Positions 9,604-18,446 of a stretch of 64,000 bases of DNA are shown here, piece by piece. A program made the translations under genes and the position numbers. How positions within the stretch are numbered: position 1 is the first letter of the stretch; every line of letters starts with the position of its first letter. Source of the DNA: Gemmatimonadota bacterium (GTDB lineage Bacteria; Latescibacterota; UBA2968; GCA-2709665); assembly GCA_028874335.1 (NCBI GenBank), contig JAPPJY010000009.1, positions 62,001 through 126,000 on the forward strand. The letters run 5' to 3'. The notes under the pieces are model-generated. The model had not been told where the DNA came from and searched no databases. It saw only the letters and a list, made by a program, of their open reading frames with translations.

Positions 9604-9632
9604 TTGACTTTTCCGTATTATTCGCGTTATTT
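9604..9632 (+). promoter_or_regulatory. putative sigma-70 promoter for tRNA-Leu
   Basis: TTGACT, 17 bases, then TTATTT, about 85 bases upstream of the tRNA and on its strand. It lies in the 295-base gap between the lptD start and the tRNA, where no other feature is seen. Assignment rests on consensus and position only. Confidence 0.45.
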
Positions 9633-9716
9633 CAGGTGTTATTCCTGCAACGGCGCGCGAGTTGGATCTGACTCGCATGTCAGGGGCTCGTGGACCCTTA
9701 ATTCATGACCATTATT

Positions 9717-9802
9717 GCGGAAGTGGTGGAATTGGCAGACACGTCAGATTTAGGATCTGGTGGGCATTGCCCGTGGGGGTTCGAGTCCCCCCTTCCGCAC
9801 CA
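9717..9802 (+). tRNA. tRNA-Leu (anticodon UAG)
   Basis: An 86-base class II tRNA including an encoded CCA. The acceptor stem GCGGAAG pairs with CTTCCGC. The D-arm carries TGGTGGAATTGGCAGACACG. The anticodon stem TCAGA/TCTGG encloses the loop TTTAGGA with anticodon TAG. A long variable arm (TGGGCATTGCCCG) follows, then the T-arm GGGGGTTCGAGTCCCCC. The long variable arm and the CTN-reading anticodon identify leucine. Confidence 0.97.
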
Positions 9803-9985
9803 GTGTTGAAGCCGGACGGCGGGCTGCGACAATTCGGGCCGTGCGCTGCGGTGTTTCTGGCGCACGGCTTTTCCTTTGTACAGGAAACGGACGGCGCTGC
9901 CGGTTGTCGATTGCGTAATGAATATTCCGTTTTTCGTAAAGTGAGTCAAGCCGAAATCTGAAAACATGACCCACACGGAGGGACC

Positions 9986-11284
9986 ATGGAACAGCTTGCG
10001 TTCCTGACCGAGGAAAACATCCGGGAGATCAGTCGCAGGTTTGGCACGCCTGTTTTCGTTTATGACCAGGAAACGCTCGAGGCACGTGCAAGGGAGGTCC
10101 TGGGATTCCCAAATGCGTACGGATTGACCGCCCGATACGCGATGAAGGCCTTGCCAACGGCGGCGGTTGTGAGAATCCTGAACCGGGCGGGCCTGCACAT
10201 CGATGCCAGCAGCGGATACGAAGTGGAGCGCGCCATCCGGGCCGGCGTTTCTCCGGACCAGATCCAGCTCACCGCACAGCGTACGCCCCCGAATCTGGAG
10301 TTCCTGGTGAGACAGGGCGTCATATTCAATGCCTGCTCGCTGCAGCAACTGAGGCACTACGGCGACCTGTTTCCGGGCCATTCCGTAACGGTACGAATCA
10401 ACCCCGGTCTGGGATCGGGGCACAGCAAAAAGACCAACGTGGGTGGCCCATCCGCAAGTTTCGGGATCTGGCACGAGTATCTGGACGAGGTACTCGCCAT
10501 TGCCGGAGCCTGCAATCTAAAAATTTCGAGTATGCATACCCACATCGGATCGGGCAGCGATCCCGAGGTCTGGGAGCACTGCGCGATGATTTCCCTGCGG
10601 ATCGCTGCACAACTGCCGGAGGTGGACGTGCTGAGCCTCGGGGGCGGGTTCAAGGTAGGGCGTATGGCAGGGGAGGCATCTACCGACCTGAATCGGATCG
10701 GAATGCATGTAACCGAAGCGTTCCGGGCCTTTCGGACCGAACATGGGCGCAAGCTGCGGCTGGAGGTCGAGCCGGGCACCTTTCTGGTGGCCAACGCTGG
10801 CGCGCTGATCTGTTCGGTCATCGATTGCGTCGACACCGGCAGGAACGGGTACGAGTTCCTGAAGGCAGACGCGGGAATGACCGAGTTGTTGCGCATCAGC
10901 CTCTATGGCGCACAGCACCCCATTGTGACCGTGCCCACGCAGCCGGAGACGCGGCCACTGAGGGAATATCTGATTGCCGGCCATTGCTGTGAGAGCGGAG
11001 ACGTGTTGACCCCTGCGCCGGGAGATCCGGAAGGATTGAAACCCCGGCTTCTCGCCGAGGCGAGGATGGGCGATCTGCTGGCGGTGGGCGGATCCGGCGC
11101 GTACTGTTCCGGCATGGCATCGAAGAACTACAACTCCTTTCCGGAGGCCGCCGAGGTGCTGCAGGCCCCGGATGGCACGCTGCACCGGATCAGGAAACGG
11201 CAGACACTGGACCAGATCACGGAAAACGAGGTGATTCCTGACTTTCTGGACAACGGGCCGAACCCGCCTTATTCCGATACCTGA
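9986..11284 (+). CDS. lysA: diaminopimelate decarboxylase-like PLP enzyme (fold type III)
   Basis: DapDC converts meso-diaminopimelate to L-lysine. The 432-residue protein shows the alanine-racemase-fold barrel with the PLP lysine in RYAMKALPT (about residue 53), HIDASSGYEVERA, and HTHIGSGSDPEVW. The phosphate-binding VLSLGGGFKVG follows, then EVEPGTFLVANAGAL. The C-terminal domain has the GHCCESGDVLTP active-site motif and SGAYCSGMASKNYNSFP. GGAGGG lies 6 bases upstream of the ATG. Carboxynorspermidine or other amino-acid decarboxylases share these motifs, so the exact substrate is less certain than the family. Its last 16 bases overlap the convergent gene at 11269. Confidence 0.8.
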   Translation: MEQLAFLTEENIREISRRFGTPVFVYDQETLEARAREVLGFPNAYGLTARYAMKALPTAAVVRILNRAGLHIDASSGYEVERAIRAGVSPDQIQLTAQRTPPNLEFLVRQGVIFNACSLQQLRHYGDLFPGHSVTVRINPGLGSGHSKKTNVGGPSASFGIWHEYLDEVLAIAGACNLKISSMHTHIGSGSDPEVWEHCAMISLRIAAQLPEVDVLSLGGGFKVGRMAGEASTDLNRIGMHVTEAFRAFRTEHGRKLRLEVEPGTFLVANAGALICSVIDCVDTGRNGYEFLKADAGMTELLRISLYGAQHPIVTVPTQPETRPLREYLIAGHCCESGDVLTPAPGDPEGLKPRLLAEARMGDLLAVGGSGAYCSGMASKNYNSFPEAAEVLQAPDGTLHRIRKRQTLDQITENEVIPDFLDNGPNPPYSDT

Positions 11285-13128
11285 TAGCTGTAGAGGTGGG
11301 ACCCGCTTCCGAAGTAGATTCGGCCGTTAAGGATGTCGCCGCCCGGCCCTACGGGTACGGGCGATTCAGCCAGCATCCGTATTTCGTGTGTATCGGGTTC
11401 GACGATTGCGATACCCTTTGTAAAGAGGATGAAAATGGCGCCGTCCGGCGCGGTAACAAAAACCCTGGGGCCCTGCTGCGACGTCGTGGGCCCGAATTCG
11501 GCCTCGAGTTCCCGCTCGTGGACCACGCTTCTGTCGCCGGGATCGAAGACGAAAAAGCGCCTGCGGTCGGCGATGCCGTAGACCACGCCGTTCGGCCCCG
11601 AGCACATATCGGTATACCCCTGCACGCCGGGGAAGACGACCGCGTGCCAATCCAGCCGCCTCGTTTCCAGGTTTATAATATAGAGTTCCGCTTCGTCGGC
11701 CTTCTGTTCCCCGCCCGTGCCCGCGCTGGTCGTCGTGCCGCCCAGGAGCCTGCCGCCAGGCAGGGGAACCAGGCTCATGGTGGACTGGTTTGGCAGGATG
11801 TCGGTATGTTCCAGCAGCGTATGCTCGCGGGTCTGCCTGTCCCAGAACAGCAGGCCGCCGCCGGTAAGCCCGTACCCCGGTGTGCCGGCGAGTACGACGG
11901 TTCTTCCGTCCGGATGGGCGAGCAGCATGTGAGGGCGGTTGATGACTTCGTGGCATTCGTATAGCAATTCCGGGTTGCAGCCTGCCTTGTCGCGCTCGGT
12001 GTGGACCCACGGGCGGGCCGGGTCCCATTCTTCCAGCAGACCGTGGGTATAGGCGCCGATGAAGAACATGTCGCCTTCTCTGGCGACGGTATTCCATTGC
12101 CCCAGCGCCGGTCGGTTGATCCAGCCGCCGGTTTCCGGGTTGAAGCTGAAAAAGTGCATGGGGAATGCGGTGCCGCCGCAGATGGTATTGTCCGGAGCCG
12201 TGGCCACGCCCATGATGTGGGCGCCTTCGCTGGTGTAGTCGAAGGACACATGGCGGGTCTCGCCGGTTCCGGGGTCCTCAACGGCCAGAGTGCGATTTAC
12301 GAGGCTGCAGGAGACCAGGCGCTTGCCGTCGGGAAAATCCGAGTGGAACAGCCCCTGGCTGCCGGCAATGACGGGTTTCTCCCTTCTGTTTTCAACCTCT
12401 CCTATATCCGTCCGCGTACCGCGGTACAATTCCATCCAACCGTCCTCGGAACCGCCGCTGGTGTGTCCGTAAACCTTGCCGTTCAGGTCGCGGTATACGG
12501 GTGCGTGGGCCTGGGTTCGTTCGCGTTCGGCCAGAAGCGGTTCCGCGCTTCCGCTCTCAGGGTCCAGGGAGACAATCTGACTGGCCGTGCTTCCGATGCC
12601 GAAATAGATCCATCCGGTATCGTCAGCGGCGATTGCCCGGGGATACTGACGCCAGTTCTGGTCGTAGAGGTTTCCGTAGTCGCGGAATTCCCCGGTGCCG
12701 GGGTTATAGGATGCAACCGCGCTGTTCGGATACGTTCCCGACCAGATGCGGCCGTCGTCGTCCTCGGTCATGCTCATGGCCATCTGCGGCACGGTCTTGT
12801 GGAAAAAGGTGAATGCGCGCTTCCCGGGGTCGAATTCGACAAAATGGCTGTTGAAGTGCGTGTAATACCTGTTGCGGCTGGACAGGATGGCGGCAAAGGG
12901 ACCGTCGCCGCCCGGCGGATAGGGCATGGGGAATTCGTCGGCCTCGCCGGTTTCGGCATCGATCATCAGCAGCGCATATCCGCCCCGGTGGTCGTAAAGC
13001 CAGATCAGGACCACGTTGCGGCCCTCGCCGTCCACGGTAACGGCTGTACCGCGATGGTTGCTGACGGGCGTGGCGACGCCGTGGTGAAAAAAACCGTTAC
13101 CCATCGCTTCGGTATTGGTACCAGACAT
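11269..13128 (-). CDS. uncharacterised beta-propeller-like protein
   Basis: A 619-residue protein with no signal peptide. The ATG at 13128 is preceded by CGGAGG at 8 bases; the open frame extends to 13215 without support. Repeated blades are visible from recurring patterns, such as GWIYFGIGSTASQIVSLDPE, then an ICGGTAFPMHFFSFNPETGG block, and later GVVYGIADRRRFFVFDPGD. This is the rhythm of a six- to eight-bladed propeller of the SMP-30/lactonase or WD-like type. No catalytic residues can be named. Its 3' end overlaps the lysA-like gene by 16 bases in convergent orientation. The function is unknown; a sugar-lactone or sensor role is only a guess. Confidence 0.7.
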   Translation of the reverse strand: MSGTNTEAMGNGFFHHGVATPVSNHRGTAVTVDGEGRNVVLIWLYDHRGGYALLMIDAETGEADEFPMPYPPGGDGPFAAILSSRNRYYTHFNSHFVEFDPGKRAFTFFHKTVPQMAMSMTEDDDGRIWSGTYPNSAVASYNPGTGEFRDYGNLYDQNWRQYPRAIAADDTGWIYFGIGSTASQIVSLDPESGSAEPLLAERERTQAHAPVYRDLNGKVYGHTSGGSEDGWMELYRGTRTDIGEVENRREKPVIAGSQGLFHSDFPDGKRLVSCSLVNRTLAVEDPGTGETRHVSFDYTSEGAHIMGVATAPDNTICGGTAFPMHFFSFNPETGGWINRPALGQWNTVAREGDMFFIGAYTHGLLEEWDPARPWVHTERDKAGCNPELLYECHEVINRPHMLLAHPDGRTVVLAGTPGYGLTGGGLLFWDRQTREHTLLEHTDILPNQSTMSLVPLPGGRLLGGTTTSAGTGGEQKADEAELYIINLETRRLDWHAVVFPGVQGYTDMCSGPNGVVYGIADRRRFFVFDPGDRSVVHERELEAEFGPTTSQQGPRVFVTAPDGAIFILFTKGIAIVEPDTHEIRMLAESPVPVGPGGDILNGRIYFGSGSHLYSYQVSE

Positions 13129-13334
13129 GGGATTGCCTCCGTTGGGTTTTCGTGCGGGATTCCGGAGCGGTTGGACCGGGCGGGCAGCATTGCCCGATCC
13201 GACCGAATATAACATCCGGACCCCGGCAGAAAAACCAGTTTCCGACGACGATTCGCGATGTCCCGGACGGAGATCCAGGCGCCTATATCAGGATTCAGTG
13301 CAGGCAGGGGGAGAAAAGCCCTCAGGCGGACGCG

Positions 13335-14546
13335 TTATCCGTGCGACCGCGCCCGTTGACGCACGATACGGCTCAGGTGGGCGAGGCGGATCCGCCCCAC
13401 CTGTGGGTATACGGGAAGGAACAGGAGTTGCGGCCCAAGCGCTATTGCGGACGTTGGCGCCTGGCCCGGCAGATCCCGAACGGGCTTGACCACGCATAGG
13501 GACGGTGGCCACAGATGTGCGTCAATGCCTGCGTCCCAGAGCCGCCGGCAAAGGTCCGCCGCGTTGCCGACCCTGACGACGAAGAGCCAATAGGAGTGAT
13601 CCGCGCTTCGGCCCGGGTAGCAGAGATCCGGAATGCTGCGATGAAATGCCAGGGCTTCCGGCCGGCAGCCCACGGACCTGAGGGCATTGGAATGCAGACG
13701 CCGTGACAGTAGATCCAGGAGGGCGCCGCAGGGTTGGCGACGGATTTTCCTGAGCAGTTCCAGTCCTCTGAAACCGCGTGTAGCGCGGTAACCCACGGCA
13801 TCGTGCGACCTGCCCAACAGGCGGCACGCGGCGCATAGCAGGGTATATGGCCCCGGCCGGTTGAGCAGGAGAACAACGCCGTATTTCGCCAGGCGCAGGA
13901 AGAACCACCCTTTGCTCTGCACAGGATAACTGCTGTGCAGCCGTCTGATTCTGCCACGAAGGACGGGGTCGCCCACAAAGAGAAGGCCGCCGCCCAGCGC
14001 GGTATGGTACTTGATCGGTCCGAAACTGAACATGCGTACGTCGCTGTCCGGATGACCTGTGAAGCCGTCACCCCAATGCGCCTGTGCGCAATCTTCAAAC
14101 AGCAAGAGGCCGTGCATTCTGGCGAAACGAACCAGTGGGTCCATTGAGATTCGGGCGCCGAACAGGTGGGTCGCCAGAAGCGCGACGGTTCTGGACGTCA
14201 GGCCGCTGTTGAGGCTGTCCGGATCGGGCTCGAGCGTCAGTGGATCCAGGTCGACCGGAACGGGCACGAGTCCGTGGCTCCGGATGATTTCGATTATATC
14301 GGGAATGGTAATGGCGGACACCAGGATGTGCGAACCGCGAGGAAACCGGGCTTCCCTGAGACAGGCATCGAAGCCGCTTCGAAGCGAGAGAAAGAAAACG
14401 GCCTCGTCGGGGTCTCCGGTACTTTCCCGGCAGGCGGCATGGCCTTCCTCGCGCCGGTCGCCCGAGAGGCAACGTCGCATGCCGAAGAGGAGATCGCGCC
14501 AGCCGATATCGAGTCTTTTTCGAGGAATCATTGCCGATTCACTCAT
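13335..14546 (-). CDS. DegT/DnrJ/EryC1/StrS-family aminotransferase
   Basis: This family transfers amino groups to nucleotide-sugar keto groups with PLP. From the ATG at 14546 the protein has 403 residues. An ATG five codons downstream is also possible, and the open frame to 14804 is not family-like. Seen are VSAITIPDIIEIIRSHGLVP, VALLATHLFGARISMDPL, FEDCAQAHWGD (PLP-ring Asp region), and MFSFGPIKYHTALGGGLLF with the Schiff-base lysine. The C-terminal part (PDLCYPGRSADHSYWLFVVR) is Arg-rich and diverged. No sugar-biosynthesis neighbours are present. The 337 bases between its start and the next CPBP gene hold nothing I can call. Confidence 0.8.
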   Translation of the reverse strand: MSESAMIPRKRLDIGWRDLLFGMRRCLSGDRREEGHAACRESTGDPDEAVFFLSLRSGFDACLREARFPRGSHILVSAITIPDIIEIIRSHGLVPVPVDLDPLTLEPDPDSLNSGLTSRTVALLATHLFGARISMDPLVRFARMHGLLLFEDCAQAHWGDGFTGHPDSDVRMFSFGPIKYHTALGGGLLFVGDPVLRGRIRRLHSSYPVQSKGWFFLRLAKYGVVLLLNRPGPYTLLCAACRLLGRSHDAVGYRATRGFRGLELLRKIRRQPCGALLDLLSRRLHSNALRSVGCRPEALAFHRSIPDLCYPGRSADHSYWLFVVRVGNAADLCRRLWDAGIDAHLWPPSLCVVKPVRDLPGQAPTSAIALGPQLLFLPVYPQVGRIRLAHLSRIVRQRARSHG

Positions 14547-14883
14547 TCGCCGGCGCGGACGGCCGCGATGAAGCCGTATGGAGGAACTGATTCCGCGCCT
14601 GGCGAGCGTTTCTTGGGATCGGGCCCGACCTTCCGGGCACGAAGAATCCCGTTTCCACAACGTCCGTAAACCTACATCACGATTTCCTCCATAATACCCA
14701 TTTGCCGATGCATCCTGCAACACATTCGTTGACTTCGGAATTGCGATGCGGGAATGCCGACGGACGCCGGCAGCGACACGGGAAGATTGATGGATGGCGG
14801 GCATGCTCCTCAGACCTCATCTCTTCTACGGAACAGGATCGTATACGATGGCCTCGGCGGAAACTTTCTTTCGAATCTCGCCA

Positions 14884-15738
14884 TCAGACCGGTTCCCGGT
14901 CGTCGGGCATCTCGTCCTCCTCAGGACGAGCGCAGGGTTCGAGGGATGCGCTTTCCCGTTTTGCCATCTGATTGAACCACCGCAGGCCGACCACAGCCAG
15001 GACGATACCGCCGGCAAAGAGCCACCAGGGAAGAAACTCGACAATATGCCATTCCTCGATCGGTCGGAACCATTCGAAACGGACAGATATCAACGAAAGA
15101 AAATTGGTCAGTGCGTGACCGAACAGCGCGGGCAGCAAGGAACCTGTCTGTACGACCCACCAGGCAAGAACAAGCCCCAGTATCAGGGCTCCCGGGAATT
15201 GCCAGGGATTCATATGCAATACGCCGAACAGAACCGCAGACCACACAATGGCACGCCACCGGCTACCGTGACCTAACAACCCGCCCAGAATAACGCCTCT
15301 GCAGAGGACTTCCTCAGTCAGTGGCGCTTGAATCACGAGAACATAAAACGCAAAACCAAAAGGTGTTTTGCTCCCCATTAGATCAAGGAATATGGCGAGT
15401 ATTTCTTCGGGGACCGGAATCACATATTGAACGAATGTTGCGATGTTGGACACGAAAAGGCCCAATCCCGCGATGGAGACGGCAAGGGGCAGGTACATTT
15501 TCCACGGCACTGTCCTGAAAAGCAGGACGTCGGACCATGCACGACCGGATCGACGCTGCGCATATAACACGAACAGAGCAATCGCGGGGAGATTTACGAT
15601 CAATTGCAGGTAATCTATGATTCGTGTCGCATTGTCCGATCCGGCGCCGAGGAAATGAAGCACCAACCCCAATGCGTTGGTTGCCACTAAAAGCAAGACC
15701 ACCAGCCAAACCGACTGCTTCAGATTCGGATACGCCAT
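14884..15738 (-). CDS. CPBP (CAAX/Abi) intramembrane protease A1
   Basis: A 284-residue polytopic membrane protein with the three CPBP glutamic-protease motifs: EEVLCRGVI (EExxxR), FGVLHMNPW (FxxxH) and HALTNF (HxxxN). In Firmicutes, CPBP proteins next to bacteriocin genes give self-immunity (PlnI, SkkI types), and others process membrane-anchored peptides. It opens MAYPNLKQSVWLV, like its two paralogues at 15823 and 23233, and ends with a charged tail. GGAGGGATTAC precedes the ATG, nearly identical to the same site in the next gene. The matching length points to tandem duplication. It is the distal gene of the minus-strand region A. Confidence 0.88.
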   Translation of the reverse strand: MAYPNLKQSVWLVVLLLVATNALGLVLHFLGAGSDNATRIIDYLQLIVNLPAIALFVLYAQRRSGRAWSDVLLFRTVPWKMYLPLAVSIAGLGLFVSNIATFVQYVIPVPEEILAIFLDLMGSKTPFGFAFYVLVIQAPLTEEVLCRGVILGGLLGHGSRWRAIVWSAVLFGVLHMNPWQFPGALILGLVLAWWVVQTGSLLPALFGHALTNFLSLISVRFEWFRPIEEWHIVEFLPWWLFAGGIVLAVVGLRWFNQMAKRESASLEPCARPEEDEMPDDREPV

Positions 15739-15822
15739 GTAATCCCTCCTTCATGGACGAGGAGATGCCGCCACAACGAACAATCCGGACCCACGTCGAG
15801 TGTCTTTCTGGATGTTTCGCCG

Positions 15823-16677
15823 TCAGACAGGCTCCCCGTCGGCCGCTGCTTCGACCGGCGCCGGATCCGCCGGAAATTCCAGCGGCGCTCCTTCGCGTTT
15901 TGCTATCTGGTTGAACCACCACAAACCGGATGCGACGAGGACAATACCGCATACATCCAGCCACCACGGCAAGGACACCAGGTTATTGAAATCATCCATT
16001 GGCCCGAATATCTCGTATCGCGCAACCGTCAGTGCCAGGAAATTGTTGATCGCATGCCCGGCAATGGCGGGCAGCAGGGAACCCGTTTGAATCACCCAGA
16101 ATGCAAACACAAACCCCAATACAAACGCGGCTGGAAATTGCCACGGGTTCAGATGAAATAGAGCGAAAAGCAATGCGGACCAAAAAACCGCAAGGCTTCG
16201 GCGCTGGTTGGCCAACAACCCAATCAGAATGACGCCCCTGAACAACACTTCTTCGATAAGTGGAGGCTGGATCGCCAGGTTATAGAAGGCGAAAGCGAAG
16301 GGCGTTTCCTTCCATACCAGATCCCGAAATATCTCCAATACCCACTCCGGCATCGGAATCAGGTATTGGACACCTCGTTCCAAAATGGATATGGTGATCG
16401 ACAAACCAACAGTGGAAACCGCAAGCGACGGGTAAAGTTTCCACGGGACCGTTTTGAAGAGAAGGATTTCGGACCAGGACCGGTCAATTCGACGTCGGGC
16501 GTACGCAATCACGAGAACGAAACTGACCAATATCGTTAGGGTCTGCACGTACGAATTGGACGTTAGATCATAGTCGAGTAACGTGCCCGGAATGGCAAGG
16601 AGTACCAACAATCCTAACGCGATCAGCAGTAATAAGGCCAACAGCCATACGGACTGCTTCAGATTCGGATACGACAT
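15823..16677 (-). CDS. CPBP (CAAX/Abi) intramembrane protease A2
   Basis: A second CPBP paralogue with exactly 284 residues, as in A1. Motifs are EEVLFRGVI, FALFHLNPW and HAINNF, within hydrophobic helices. The N-terminus MSYPNLKQSVWLL and the terminal GEPV match A1. GGGAGGGATTAC precedes the ATG. The gap to A1 is 84 bases, so the two may share a transcript. A1 and A2 are closer to each other than to the third copy at 23233, as the HxNPW motif shows. Within the exporter/precursor locus, an immunity or maturation role is the most natural guess; general CAAX-like proteolysis is the alternative. Confidence 0.88.
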   Translation of the reverse strand: MSYPNLKQSVWLLALLLLIALGLLVLLAIPGTLLDYDLTSNSYVQTLTILVSFVLVIAYARRRIDRSWSEILLFKTVPWKLYPSLAVSTVGLSITISILERGVQYLIPMPEWVLEIFRDLVWKETPFAFAFYNLAIQPPLIEEVLFRGVILIGLLANQRRSLAVFWSALLFALFHLNPWQFPAAFVLGFVFAFWVIQTGSLLPAIAGHAINNFLALTVARYEIFGPMDDFNNLVSLPWWLDVCGIVLVASGLWWFNQIAKREGAPLEFPADPAPVEAAADGEPV

Positions 16678-17630
16678 GTAATCCCTCCCCTAATTAAATG
16701 ATCGGACGAAAGTGCATCCAACGACCGTGCATACAAGCACGGACGGTAGAAATCCGCGTGTTTGCGGCTCTGGCGAACGCCATGCCGCAATCGCATTCGG
16801 AACTGTGTACAATTGTCGAGCAATCCTTGTCGAAGTGCAAAATGCGAGCCAAACTTGATCCAACGAATAACTAGATGTATATACGACATTTAATAGAGAT
16901 CGCGCGGCGACCAGAACGGTAGCGGACGTGTAGCAAATTGCGCCTCAACGACCAATCGAGAATTCCGGTACCCCCGCACGGAAGCACGATATTGGTTCAT
17001 TCCTGCGGTGTTTTTGGACGCAAGGTGAACGGGCCGTGAGAAAGCGACGTATTCTGCGCCACGTGGCGCACTTTGCAACGATATATGCAACGAGGATTAC
17101 CGGTGGCACCTGCGCCGGAGACAATATCTTGCCGGGCCGCCCGGGTACCTTAAGGGGGAATGGCTTTAGCGAAAGACCAACAGGAAAGGGTACAAAAAAA
17201 TCCCGCTTTATCCCCCGCCGTTCAGCAATGAGCACCTTAGCGGCACCCCGATTAAAGGGTGCCGGGCAGTGTCACCACTCACGCAGCTTTTAGGATGCGG
17301 GAAGGTCCTACGTATTCGCCGAGGACAAGGGAGCTACCCCTGCCCAAGAATGTCGGCTATTGTATTCGGTAGGCTACCCGACATACGGGTACTGCCCGAG
17401 TGGTGACAACCGGAATATAGTTTCAGCTGTTGTGAATGACAAGGGCAAATTTGCGTCTTCAAGGAATCTGCGAGACCAGCGAGGCGCAATGTTGCGTGCC
17501 CGGCGGATGCCGGCAAACTGCATTGGTGGCCGGCTGAGGGGAAAACGCGAACCGCCGAACCGAAGTTGCGCCATAATGGCTGATTGGCCGCTGTTGGTGT
17601 ACCGCGCCGGCCCCAGTCTCCGCTTCGCAT
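16678..17630. other. 953-base intergenic region without a recognisable gene
   Basis: Short open frames here (up to 98 codons) lack ribosome sites and protein-like composition, including one starting directly after the stop of the isomerase gene at 17631. The right half is GC-rich and folded: it holds the 17270-17408 inverted-repeat unit and the hairpin GGCACCC/GGGTGCC near 17242-17262. The left part must carry the promoter of the A2/A1 CPBP genes. Confidence 0.5.
17270..17408. repeat. 139-base inverted-repeat unit (possible MITE or structured RNA)
   Basis: TGTCACCACTC at the left end and its perfect complement GAGTGGTGACA at the right end bound a 139-base segment. The match extends imperfectly inward to CAG/CTG. 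Inside are further pairings, TGTCGG with CCGACA and GTCCT with AGGAC. No open frame fits. It could be a miniature transposable element or a structured RNA in the 3' region of the exporter operon. Confidence 0.4.
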
Positions 17631-18446
17631 CTACTCCTGGTTCTCCTTCACGGTTTCCCAGACCGGATAGCGAATCTCTGCCCGCTGATACTCACTCTGC
17701 AGCCACTGACTGAACAGCGTATTGCGGATCTCGTCTGAGACTCCATCGTCAAGGATTGCCGGAAAGTTCCGCTGCAGCATATACAACGCGAAACCGCCCG
17801 ATGCCTTTTCGGGTCCGAGGACTTCCCCAGGCGTGGCGGCGAACAGGCGTGCCGCAATACCCTTCGGCAACTGCCCGCGTCGAACGCGCCCGACAAACCC
17901 ACCGGACGGACGGGTGCGTTCATCCTGTGAGTATTCGCGCGCCATTCTGCAAAAATCAGCGCCGTCTTCTCTTGCCTGAAGCCCGATTTCGTCGATCACG
18001 TCTCTATCACGGTGGAAAATCCAGCAGACTTCCGCCTCGTCGAAATCCAGCTTGTGCTGCGCGAAGTAGGGTTGGATCCTTCCGTCCACGACCTTGTCGG
18101 ATAACGCGCGCTCCATCCGTTTCAACTGAGCGTCTTCGGCGACGTCGCCGAGGGTAATGCCTCGTGCCAGGAGCCACGCTTCCGTATCTTCAACCCGTTC
18201 CAGGCGATGACGATAGCGCCAATCGTCCACGTCACGCTGGATGTCTTCAGGCACCGTACGGATACCCTCCCGGATTGCAAGCTGGCGCGCCAGTTCTCTG
18301 CGCGCGAATTCACCGAAGAAATCGAGTCTGTCGGCGACACCCAGTTGACGCGCGACCTGACTCAGCGACACGCCGGCGCCATTGACCTGTACGAGCGTGA
18401 TTTCCTGGGACGGAATCGGGTTCCCCCCTTCCGTGCGAGGACTCAT
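17631..18446 (-). CDS. parvulin-like peptidyl-prolyl isomerase of an exporter operon
   Basis: A 271-residue protein with a SurA/PrsA-type layout: a helical N-terminal chaperone part (LGVADRLDFFGEFARREL, about residues 35-100), then a rotamase-like region (VCWIFHRDRDVIDEIG, ADFCRMAREYSQDERTRPSG, FVGRVRRGQLPKGIAARLF, EVLGPEKASGGFALYML). No signal peptide is seen, unlike SurA, so it may act on cargo in the cytoplasm. The ATG overlaps the stop of the HlyD gene (TAATG) with GGAGG upstream, so translation is coupled. Isomerases in similar operons accompany HlyD and C39-ABC genes in cyanobacteria. Catalytic residues are diverged, so activity is not certain. Confidence 0.75.
   Translation of the reverse strand: MSPRTEGGNPIPSQEITLVQVNGAGVSLSQVARQLGVADRLDFFGEFARRELARQLAIREGIRTVPEDIQRDVDDWRYRHRLERVEDTEAWLLARGITLGDVAEDAQLKRMERALSDKVVDGRIQPYFAQHKLDFDEAEVCWIFHRDRDVIDEIGLQAREDGADFCRMAREYSQDERTRPSGGFVGRVRRGQLPKGIAARLFAATPGEVLGPEKASGGFALYMLQRNFPAILDDGVSDEIRNTLFSQWLQSEYQRAEIRYPVWETVKENQE

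Noticed and set aside
12001..13212. 403-codon plus-strand frame opposite the propeller gene
   Set aside because: No family pattern or ribosome site; the opposite strand has repeated blade motifs and GGAGG.
17334..17630. 98-residue frame directly after the isomerase gene stop
   Set aside because: Composition is not protein-like and it crosses the inverted-repeat unit; the AGGAG belongs to the last codons of the isomerase gene.
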